DNA of 64,000 bases from Euryodendron excelsum (lineage: Eukaryota > Streptophyta > Magnoliopsida > Ericales > Pentaphylacaceae): assembly GCA_033060915.1 (NCBI GenBank), contig CM065380.1:42875001-42939000 (forward strand). The letters run 5' to 3'. Under the pieces are notes generated by a model. The model saw only the letters and a list, made by a program, of their open reading frames with translations, ran no database searches and was not told the DNA's origin. Shown piece after piece: positions 10,901 to 22,900 of the stretch. Within the stretch, counting starts at the first letter, position 1. Each line of letters begins with the position of its first letter. Both the position numbers and the translations under genes were made by a program.

Positions 10901-13900
10901 TTTTATAGTGGTATGGATGCTCTTCTTACGGTCTTGCTATGTCTCAACTTGTATTACACAGCCAAAATTTTCTTCTTCTTACCAGAAATGACTATAAGAA
11001 CAATTCTTACTTTTCCCCAGAACACAAATATCCCTCAGAGGAAATGAAATCACAACTCGCAGGGTCATTAGGATTGACAGAAAAGCAAGTTTCTGGTTGG
11101 TTTTGCCACAGAAGGTTGAAGGATAAGAAATCAACGTATCGGGAAGCGTCTGCAAATGGAAGACAAGATCGTTCAAGTGGTATTGTGCAGGACCGTGGCA
11201 GTGGACTTAGACAGGATTCATGTGGCAGCACCAAACAAGGGGATAACAGGCATTTTGATCGTAGGGAGGTAGAAAGTAGAAGGTTTAGTGGCCAAGATTT
11301 TTCAGCTGCTGACCTTGCATATGAGCATGGGCGTCATCAAAATGGAAATGCCAGTGACATGGATGATACATCTTCAGGAAGTAGTTTGCCTTTACAACAT
11401 AGGTTTCATCCTCAAAATGAGGATCCTTTTGATATGGCAACTTCAAGATACCTACCACAGAATGAAAATATTGCCCCTGTAAATTCAATGGGCAGCATAA
11501 GAACCAGAATTGGGCCATCAGGATATTTAAAATTGAAGGGTCAGGTTGAAAATGCTGCTATTACTGCTGTTAAGAGGCAACTAGGGAGGCATTATCGGGA
11601 GGATGGTCCGCCGCTTGGTGTTGGATTTGACCCGCTGCCTCCTGGTGCATTTTGGTCTTCAATTAGGGATCCGGTCAATGGTAAGTTGGTATTCTGTTTA
11701 TCTTTATACTATTTTTAAGACAAAAACAGCAATACAAATACATGTCTCTTTATTGTGCATCATGACAACAATAATCAGCGGTTTTGTACCCCAGTCCCTT
11801 TCCATAATGAGTTCTAGTGCTTAGTTAAAATTCTTAATCTTAAACCAGCTTATTTTCTGGTTCTATATTGTTTTTGTGAGCTTTTTTTTTTCTTTTTTAA
11901 ATTTCTTTATTCCCTTTGATTTTTCTGGTAAATCTTGTTATTAGGTTTACTAGTTACACTCAATTCAAGGTAATGGCTTTTAGATTGTGCATGATTTTGA
12001 TTTTCCTTGGCATGTCATAGAAAGCGAATATGATAGTAAATAATCTGGGCTGAATAAAATGTGTCAGCTGGTGGGTTTGCCATTGGGAAATAAACTGGGA
12101 AGAGTGGTTCCTCATGTAGTTATTGTCGGGTTTGATAAGGTGCAGTTGTGTGCAACACTATGGAACCATATAATCTGTTGCTGGTTTTTGCCTATTGGTT
12201 CAAGACAAGGAAACACTTTTACAGGTCTACAATGATTATACAGAACTTTTGGTGAAGAAAGTAAGAGGGCCCTAAGAAGCATGGCCACGGACACGGGACA
12301 TGGCAATGTAAGAAAATGAGGATACGGACACGGCGGGGATATGACAAAAAAAAATATTTTTATATATTTTATTTGCTATATATATGAAAGTAACATCCAC
12401 AAACCATAAAAAAATAAAAAATAAAATACTTATTCAACATGAAAACACCATCCAATCCATAATTTAGTCATCATTTAACTTAAGACATGATGAAAGCAAG
12501 TTTAGATTTTAAATTTGTAATGTGTTTCATGTGCGTTTAAGTGATGGATACGTGTCTCTTGCGTGTCCATTGGAAAATAAATAAACAAAAATTTAGGACA
12601 CGCCAATTGGTGTCTGAGGAGTATGTGTGTCTGACACGGATATGGCACCCTCTTAGAAGTGTCCGTGCTTCCTAGAGAGGGCCTATCATTATTATGATGT
12701 TTCACCTGATTTTGTAATGATTCTTTCAATTATAGGTCTTCATGTTTGCAGTTTCAAAATGGCGTCCTGGAAACTTAACTCCTTTGGAATAATTTGAAAC
12801 ATTTGACAGAAAATAATGATGATATAAGTGATGTCTAATTGTTTGACAGGCTTATGGGAATTTTCAAGTGTAAGAAATGATTGCAGGAGAACATGGAAAT
12901 GGACATCCTGCTATGAAATCCTGGGGAATCAGTTGTTTCCTTTGTGTGGCTCTTCTTATAGTGGCCCTGTTCTATTTTAGGTACAACTTTCATGTGGATG
13001 TATTGGTACCTGCTTGAACAATGATGTCCTTGTAGTGACCCATTCTTATTTTTGGGTACAACTCTCATGTGAATGTATTGGTACCTGCTTGAACACTGAA
13101 ACATCAAAGGCAATTAGAATCTGGAATCAATTACTCTTATGTTTTTGATGACCAGTTTAAGAAAAAAACCGTTCTAATTTTCATTTGCAATTTTGCAAAT
13201 TTTCGATGTGGTTTACGTGATTCCAGAAGGTGGATGAGTTGTGATTTGGTTCATAAAATGTGTCTCAATTCCATGGAACTCTTCACGGTATTTTGGGTAA
13301 CTGTTTTTTAGTTAGGATTAACAACAATTGGTATTTGATTTTACATGATGGGCTATAAATTTGATTTCATTCTGTCCATTTTTATTAGTGGCTGATTTAG
13401 ATGGTTTTGCAACCATTGCTTGGCATCTATTCTTACTTTCTATTGTTATGAGCTTACTAATTACAGCAATTTTATATGTGGTCATACTTTCCCTTTGGTT
13501 GGATTAGTGAAAGTTGCTTCTTTCCTTTTCTTGTCAACGCTAACCTTCTTTGAATGTGCATTTGTCCTTGTCCTAGTCCTACAAGTTGATGTTTTCTAGA
13601 TTTCACAAAGTACGTTTGGTTGTCTTACCTCTTTCCTTATGAACTCCTTGGCAGAACCTCACTACCTTGGAGATCCCGATCTGCACCACTCACCAGATGT
13701 TCTGAGAATCCACAACCAACCTAATTCTAGCCTGGTAAGTGGAGATTGTAATAGTTTCTATATCTGTTTTGGGCAAATTCAAGTGATTTATAATAAATTT
13801 AAAACATGCTTACCGCACATTTATCAACCAAGGCTTACAAAGGGAGATTGCTTATCCATTTATGTCTCTTAAAAATTACAAAATTTAGACTTGGGCAGTT

Positions 13901-16900
13901 GGGTTGTTCAATTCCCATTTGATGCTTGACAATTGACATCACATGTCGTTAGGGGCAGACCAAAAAATTTATCTCAAAGGAGGCCACAATAAATTTATGA
14001 GATAAGTTTTTACATCTACATATATATTTTACAAAAAGGATTAAATATTTAGAAAAACTACAAACAAAACAAACTTTAAAAATTAAATGCATAAATCATT
14101 CATCAATATTAACCCACAATTGTACCAAAGCAAGGAAAGTAGTAATATTAGTTGACTAATTACACAAACCCTTCCGTACAGCCTCTAATTTTATGTCAAG
14201 GAAAGTAGTTGAGTTCTGTTGTGTTCACGTGGGGCCTAACCCACATACCTACAAGCTTCTATGCCTACTATTTAAGACTTTTGCATAACAAGCAGGTCAT
14301 CTTAGTTTGGCCTTGCATTTATCTCGATCAAATTTTGCACTTTGGATGAGAGAAGGTAGTGTGAGATTGGCATCTGTTCAACTTTTGCACTTTGGATGAG
14401 AGAAGGTAGTGTCAGATTGGATCTGTTTTCCAGTTTTTTTTTTTGTTGGTTGGGGAGAGGCATTTTATGTAATTTTACAAGAAACCCAATTTGCAATAGC
14501 CAACCCTAGAGAAATTTTAGAACACGTGGCTCCCCTCCACAACAACGTAGGTTCTCCACTACGTGTCATGTTGCATTAGATTTCCATGTCATGAAATAAA
14601 TGAAGCTAGAGAAAGGAATACACTATGTTTAGCTCTTTCTTAAACCTATATTACCCGGACTCTTTTAAAATGTATGAAGCTAAGGAGTATGGACAAGGCT
14701 AGTATAGGGCCAAGAGGGGCCATGGCCCCCCTAATGTCCAAGAAACCCCATTATATATGACATAGACCCAAGGCCCAAAAAATTTAAATAGTCGAATGGC
14801 TCCCCCAAATGCTGAAAACAAACCCATTATATTTAGTATGGATTTAGGCCCAAAGAATTCTACATAATAAAATGACTCCTTTACTTGTGTAATCCACATT
14901 CTGGCTTATTTTTATTTTCTCTTTGGCCCAAGGTCCATAATTACCTATACCTAACTAATTGAGATCTAGGGCAAAATTTGGAGGAAAAAATATAAGATGC
15001 TCTCCATTTCGCGTGGCCAACATTGTTTAAATATCATGACTTTGTTGACCTAACCAGGAAAAAAGAAGTTCTTTTTTTTATGATATGTTAATTGAATTAA
15101 ATCCTAATAAATATGGATTAATGTAGATATAATTATTGGACCAATCTTATTCTTTATCCGAAAGAGTAATTTGAAACTATATATTTTGAAACCATTACTA
15201 TAATATAGAAAATATAGAAAAGAGAAATGTCGCCTAGTGTCACTTTGATTGATGTATCAACTGAAGATGTATGTACCAAAAAATAACTTTTTGGTGATAT
15301 TTTGCAAGTATATTTTAATTAAGTGGTATTTTTTATTTTTATGTATTAAATTTATTTTGTACACATGTATTAAATCTACCTTGGCCTCCCCAAAGCTGAA
15401 ATCTTAGCTTCTTCTCTAAGCACAGACACTTCTAAGACACCTTCTTAGAAGTATCCATGTCAAACACTCACCAACACGTGTTGGACGCGCTTCCAAACAT
15501 GTCTATTATTTTTAAAATTTTAAAACTGAAGACACTCCGTACACTTGGAGGTCACCCAGTCCGCCATTTGGGGTCCATTACTTATACATGCATGAAACAC
15601 ATTGCAAGTATGAAAAATATAACTTGAGAACCAATTATAAAATAAAATTAATGTGTTCTCTACCTAATTGGGTACTTAAGCTATGAAATGCATGATTTTA
15701 ACTTTAATTAGTATTATCTTGCAATTTTTCTTTAGTTTTTGAGTAAAATATTCTTATATATAGTATATAGTTTTGGCGTGTCTTTGCCGTGCCATCTCCT
15801 CGTCGTGTGTCTATGTTGGTGCTTCTTAGGTGTGAAGTACTCAAATCAGATACTTGACACTTGGATTCGACACTTGGTTAAAGGTATGGGCATGTGATAC
15901 GTGTTAAACGTATATTGTTGGATATTCATTCACAAATGTGTTTAGTAATTTGAATTTACCGTATAAGTATGCATAATATGCCTAAAATGTTTTATAGCAC
16001 TTTGTAAACATTACTTTATCCTATAAAAGAAAAGAAATATATTGAGACATATGTATATTTTGTCACGTCCCCATGTTCTTTGACATTAGAATTAGATGAA
16101 TCCAACACATATACACATACCACACCTAATGCCCATACTCGAGTCCATGCAACATAGACTTAAACAATTAGAAACTTTGGAACAACATATTACATACTTT
16201 TTGCATTTACAGAACATATTATCTACATTCCTAATATCTTTGTAGATGCAAATTTCGAGTTGTTGTTTAATATAGACTGAAGATAGGTTTTGTAATTGGT
16301 CAAGTTTGGTTTTGTGCAAAATGGCTTAATGTGGCATGATTTACATATAACCTATGGGGAGATGGTGTAATATTTTCATCAAGCTAGAAGTCTTTCTTAG
16401 TGCAAGTCACAATTGGCTGGCTGTGAATTTATTTCTGGCTCATTGGCAGAAATGCAAGACACTTCTTTTCACAAAAATCCAAGGTTTAATAGGTTTTTAG
16501 TTATCTTTGCCTCTTTATTATGCTTTCCTAAATCAATTTGAAAGACACCCAATATTGCAATAATCCCACCCGCAACTTTCCCTTTAATCTTACATCTTCT
16601 AGTAGAAAGTGAAACAAGTAGATTACAACTCTTTGCTAACGTCTTTCTCAAATATTATGTACACATATCCATACTCTTCGCTAACATCTTTCTCAAATAT
16701 TTTGTACACAAGCATTCTTGCGCTTAAGCTACTTGAAGATGTAAGACCCATGGAACTCTGCAAGCGTCATCCACAACCTCCATCTCATCTTGGCACACCT
16801 CACATGCATGATCCTCGCCTGCCTCAACCACACCTTCCGCAAGCCTTTGAGCACCGGTTCAATCATCGCTGCTAAAATCATTGCGAGTTCCATTGAAACC

Positions 16901-19900
16901 TTAAGCTGTGTCTCTTCCATCGTCGTATTGAAGTCGCAGTTCGTGGATCTCGCCCATGATAGAGCCAACTCGGCTGCCATGGCGTTTAGCCTTGCCAAGT
17001 CTAGTTTCTCTATGCCCAGTTAGGATGAGAGTCTCTTTCGACGATCAGAAGCACGTCTACGATCGCCACTCGCGTGTTTCAGTTTGTCAAGAATCTCAAC
17101 CATTGATTTGGCTATCTGAAACTCGGCCATGGCTAACTTGAAAAGAGTTTTAATGGGTTGGGCTATTTGGAATATAGTAGAAGAGGAACGATGAAATAGA
17201 CACAAAAGAGTTTTCAAATTGGAATGGTAGAAGAATAAGAAGAATGGAAAGAGGCTTGATTTGGAGATTCCTTATTATGTACACATATCCATACTCTTTT
17301 GCTAACATTTTTCTTCCTATGGCTGCGTGTGTAATTTTTTTTTTTTTTTATATTTAACAATAAAGTGGTAAGTGTTTAAAGTCCATATCATAAGAGTATA
17401 CTCTCATCACAATTTTGTTGCCATACAATGAAAACACTATCGCTTTAATCTCGGATGCATGATGAGTGTGTAATTTTCTATGTTCAACAAATATATAATA
17501 ACAATACCAAAACCAAAACCAAAACCAAAACCTTATTTTTTTCTTCATTTCCATTTTACCATTCAATAATCATGCTTCCACTGTTTTGTAGTGGTTTGTA
17601 GTGGTTTTACTGTTAGCTTCAATTTATAAATATCTCCTATATTCATATTCTAAACAAATTCATCATCACAATTCCACAACTTCAGCAACTCAAAGTTTTT
17701 CTCATCAAATTTCTAGGTCAACCTTTAAATAAAAATTAAGTTTACATTCAGTCCACTATTGATTGGCCTCTGAAATTCAATAATTCATTACACATGAAAC
17801 AAAATTTGATATTGAAGTTGAAGTATGAATAGATATAGAAAATTTACTGAAAACAACTGAAAATTACGAAAAAAATAAAAACTCTAATTTGAATACCTGC
17901 TTTTAATCTCCTTCAAGATTAACTTGATCGAATACCTATAATCTATGGCATTTGATTGTGTGGGATTCTTATCACCTCAAAGCTGTCCACATGCAATGCA
18001 ACAAACTGACATTTGCCCAACATACCAAGAAAACTGTGAGGGTAGCTCAGATGGTCAAGCTGTGGGTTTACTCCCCAGCAAACTGACATTTGCCCAACAT
18101 ACCAAGAAAACCGTGAGGGTAGCTTGGGTGGTCGGGCGTGGGTTTGCTTCCCATTGGTCACCAATTTGACTCTCCTCAGGACCACTCCCAGGGGAAAAGC
18201 CTCAGTAATTATCCGGTTTGTGCGGGACGGGAGGACTATACAAGTCTCGAGATTAGTCAAGGTGCATACAAGTTGATCTGGACACCCGATTAACATAAAA
18301 ATAAAAAATAAATAAGAAGAAAGTCCTTAGAGGTCAATGACACTCTTCATTGCAAGTGTGTGAGGGTTAGCATATGACGCATATAACATGGGGCTGGCTG
18401 TTGAGTTCTCTGCCCACATAAAAGCAGATTGCAGCAGTAAGATAAATGCCATCATTGGCAAATTCAGAAATTCATGATGATTAGGCGCCAAGCCATGTTT
18501 GCAAAAATTTCTTAGCACAATGTTTTTTAAAATAATTTAGAAAATGCTATTCTTTAGGAAATTTGTACACAATCTCACCAGAAAGATGGAGAAGTGGAAA
18601 TTTTTATAATTAAGAGTCATCATGATAGATAGCTTTGTTTTAAAATGAACGACTCTAACTCAATCATGTCATTCAGGTTGTATAGCATTGCCCAAATAAT
18701 TTTCATTAAGGTTTTTCAATGCATTAAGGTGTGTATATATTGTGATTTTCCTTTCTAGTACAATCATTACCCTGTTTTTCATTTAGTTATGTTTAAATAG
18801 ACAAAATTATTTCTTAGTCATCTTCTCACCAAGTATGCACCATTTAGCTTTTTACGAAATTCCTTTAAGAGTATATATGCAGATGAAACTAAAGTTCTCA
18901 TTTAAAAAGAAAAGAAAAAAACTTCCAACCAGTCGATTATTCAATTCAATCTAGAAAATAAAAAACAAAGATCGATTATGATAGATAATGAAATAGAAAG
19001 CAGTTCATTAATAAGCACCAAATCATTGTCAGGAAAAAATAAATAAATAAAAGAGCATGAATTAGACCACAAAATCCTCCCTATGTCCATGTGTTGTTTA
19101 GCTTCTATCAAAAACAAAAATGACTTGTACTATCTTGGGATTGAGTCCCACATGGGCCAGCTTTGGATTACGTCTTGAGTGTATAACCTCTACTCAATCC
19201 TTCTCCTGTTGAGGAGTTGGTTTGGATTTGGATGCTATATCTCCCGTCCACAGGTGTGGCAAGAAGATCTGATCCCTTGCTTCGTAGTCTTTGTGCACTC
19301 TCTACCAATGGAGGATTGATTGAAAAAGCATTAGGCACAAAAAAATTGCATAAATATTTTCAACCGAACATGATCGAAAATACAACAAACTTTTGATAAA
19401 CACAAACTGAGCCCTAATAGATCTTCAAATTCACGACAAAAGTTTACCTTCTTTTCCTTGGAGATGATATCCATCAGTTTGAAGTGCTCAATGGCTCCCC
19501 ATATGCAAAGCCGTAAAACAGCTCCCAAATTAAAGAATTCAACAATGAATATACAACCAAACCCAAAAAACACCATTACAACTTGGCAAAAAGTACAAAA
19601 CAAATACATTGATACCATTAACATTGCTTGGCACCAAAAAAATCCCATGACCATCAAATAATGCATTGAATCCAAGTAAAGAGAAAACAAAAAGCATGCA
19701 TATGCATGTACGTGTATCTATGTAAGCTTATGAAGAGATACTGACCTTGCTAACACATCCCTTGAACCATCCAAGACAACAATCTATGGTTGTGAAATTC
19801 CTGGATTTGGCCATGGACTTGGGTAAAGGGAGGCTTTCCAAACCTCCTAGTACTGGTAAAGCTGAATGCTTATCCAATACAATAAACCCAATTCGTTAAT

Positions 19901-22900
19901 TCATAGAAAATGATTTAAGAATCTTAGAGAAAGAGTTGAAACTAAAATCCATTACGATCCAGAGTCGTCGATTAATTTGCTTGCTTCTTTCTCTATCTAG
20001 CCTTTAGGGTTTTTGCAATTCTACAGTTAAGTATCATACAAACTGTCGTGTGTAAAGTATAAACCGTAGTAGTTATAGAGTTCAAATGAGATACAGTGTT
20101 TGAGTGGGATGTGGAGTTAATAGTTAGAGTTTAAATAGAAAACAGGAGTGCATGAGTTTCCATATTTAGCCTCAAACGTTTACTAAAACGAAGGCCGTTT
20201 GAACAAATAGCAATACTTATTGGATAGTTATGGAAAAAATAAATAGCGTTACTGATCCTCACCAAAGTCCTGGTGTTGGTTTTTTTATAGTAGTATAGAT
20301 GTACACATCCATTCCTACATCTTCAAGTGGATATATGTAGGTATGCATATGTGTACATAGTAAGGAATCTCCAAATTAAGCCTCTTTTTGTTGTTGTTCT
20401 TCTTCTACCATTCCAATTTGAAAGCTCCTTTGTGTCTACTTTATCGTTCCTCTTCTACTATATTCTAAAAAGCCCAATCTATCAAAACTCTTTTTAGGTT
20501 AGCCAGGCTGAGTTTCAGATAGCCAAATCAATAGTTGAGGTTCTTGACAAATTGTAACACGTGAGTGATGATCGTGGAGGTGTTTCTGATTGTTGAAAGA
20601 GGCTCGTCAAACCTGGGCAGAGAGGAACTAGACTTGGCGAGGCTTAATGCCATGACATTTGAATTAGCTCTGTCACGGGCGAGAGCCACCAACTGCGACT
20701 TCAAAACGGTGATGGAGGAGACAGAACTTAAGGTTTCATTGGAACTTGCAAGGATTTTAGCAGTGACAGTTGAGCTGTTCCTCGCAGGCTGGAGGAAGGT
20801 GGTGGTTGAGGTTTTTGACAAATTGTAACAAGTGAGTGATGATCGTGGAGATGTTTTTGATTGTCAAAAGAGGCTCTCAACAAAACTGGGCAGAGAGGAA
20901 CTAGACTTTGCGATGCTTAATGCCATGACAGCTGAGTTTGCTTTATTACGGGCGAGAGCCACCAACCGTGACTTCAAATGGTGATGGAGGAGATGGAGCT
21001 TAAGGTTTCGTTGGAACTTGCAAGGATTTTAGCAACGACGGCTGAGCCGTTACTCGAAGGCTTGAGGAAGGTGGTGGTTGAGAAAGGCGGAGATCATGTG
21101 TGGGATGTGCTTAGATGAGATGAAGTTTGGGATGAGGCCTGCAGGGCCATGGGTTATAGGCACAGGTTCCATGGGTCTTGCATCTTCAAGTGGCTTAAGT
21201 GCAAGAATGCTTGTCCTCTCTGTAGGTATCACACGTAAGCCCATGCACTGACAAAGTGGCCGGATTTCAAGCATTAATGAGAGTTCAATTGAAGCATAGA
21301 TGGATACAACTGTCCTAATACATAGTTTTGTTGTGTCCTCGCTGTATCATGTTCACGTTATGTGTTCATGTTTGTGCTTCTTAGATATGAAGTACTTAGG
21401 TAGGATACTCTACACTTAGGTTTCGACACTTGGGTAAAGCTATGGGCATGGGATATGTGTTTAACATGTATTGTTGGATATGCACTAACAAAGACGTTTA
21501 GTAATTTGAATGTACCATATAAGTATGCATAATATGCATAAAATGTTTTATAGTACTTTGTAAACAATGCTTAAACCTATAAAGAAAAGAAATATATTGT
21601 GACATATGTATATTTTGTCTTACCTGGTGTCCTTTAATATGAAAATCAGATAAATCCAACATATAGACACATACCACACCTAATGCCCATACCCAAGTCC
21701 GTGCAACATAGACTTAAACAGTTAGAAACTTTGGAACATCCTATTACATACTTTTTTCATTTACAGAACTATTATCTACATTCCTAAAATCTTTGTAAAT
21801 GCTCATTAAAACTTTCGAGTTGTGGTTCAATATAGACTGAAGATTGGTTTTGTAATTGGTCGAGCTTGGTTTTGCGCAAAATGGCTTAATTTGGCATGAT
21901 TTACAGATAACCTGTGGGGAGATGGTGTACCATTTTCATCAAGCTGGAAGTCTTTCTTAAGGAAAGTCACAACTGGCTGGCTATGAATGTATTTATAGCT
22001 CATTAGCAGAAATGTAAGAGACACTTCTTTTCAAACAAATCCAAGCTTTTATAGGTTTTCAGTTCTCTTTGCCTCTTTATTATGCCTCCCTAAAACAATC
22101 TGAAAGACATCCAATATTCCAATAATCCCACCCACAACTCTCTCTAATCTTACAGCTTCTAGTAGAAAGCAAAACAAGTAGATTACAACTCTTTGCTAAT
22201 ATCTTTCTCAGATATTATGTACGCATATCCATACACTTCGCTAACATCTTTCTCAAATATTATGTGCACAAGCATCCTTGCGCTTAAGCCACTTGGAGAT
22301 GTAAAACCCATGGAACTCTGCAGGCGTCATCCCCAATCTCCATCTCATCTTGGCACACCCCACACACATGATCCCTGCCTGGCTCAACCACCCCTTTCCT
22401 CAAGCCTTTGAGCACCGGCTCAACCGTTGCTACTAAAATCCTTGCGAGTTCCATCAAAACCTTACGCTCCATCTCATCCATCATTGTTTTGAAGTTGTGG
22501 TTCGTGGATCTCGCCTGTGATAGAGCCAACTCCGTTGTCATGGTGTTTAGCCTTGCCAAGTCTAGTTTCGTTGTGCCTAGTTTTGATGAGAGCCTCTTTT
22601 GACGATCAGAAACACGTCCACGATCGTCACTCGCGTGTTGTAGTTTGTCAAGAATCTCAGCCATTGATTTGCCTATTTGAAACTCGGCCGTGGCTAACTT
22701 GAAAAGAGTTTTAATGGGTTGGGCTTTATGGAATATGGTAGAAGAAGAATGATGAAATAGACACAAAGGAGTTTTCAATTTGGAATGGTAGAAGAATAAG
22801 AACGGAAATAGGCTTAATTTGGAGATTCCTTACTATATACGCATATCCATACTCTTTGCTAACATCTTTCTTCCAGTGGCTAGCAGTGGTTGCACACCCG

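Larger units (their letters stand above)
15779..21332. repeat. intron tandem unit A, 5.55 kb
   Basis: This is the first of two near-complete direct repeats. Sequence from TGTCTTTGCCGTG through RING copy 1, a SINE, an unrecognised block and the RING copy 2 pair is followed again, in the same order, from 21333. Compared with unit B it has about 650 bp extra (18465-19118), an extra SINE-head duplication and a duplicated plus-strand RING segment, which together account for the length difference. Confidence 0.85.

Noticed and set aside
10939..11718. Open frame read as a complete 259-residue protein
   Set aside because: It runs from intron 2 through exon 3 into intron 3. The homeodomain is complete only when exon 2 is joined at 10910/11021, and the frame end is intronic.
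18039..18080. tRNA gene (A-box-like GGTAGCTCAGATGG)
   Set aside because: No cloverleaf or acceptor stem. It is the head of a SINE, repeated at 18112 and 23571.
22284..22778. Functional 164-residue RING protein
   Set aside because: The long frame begins at a non-ATG codon, and the RING loses four of its zinc ligands through a deletion and frameshift.
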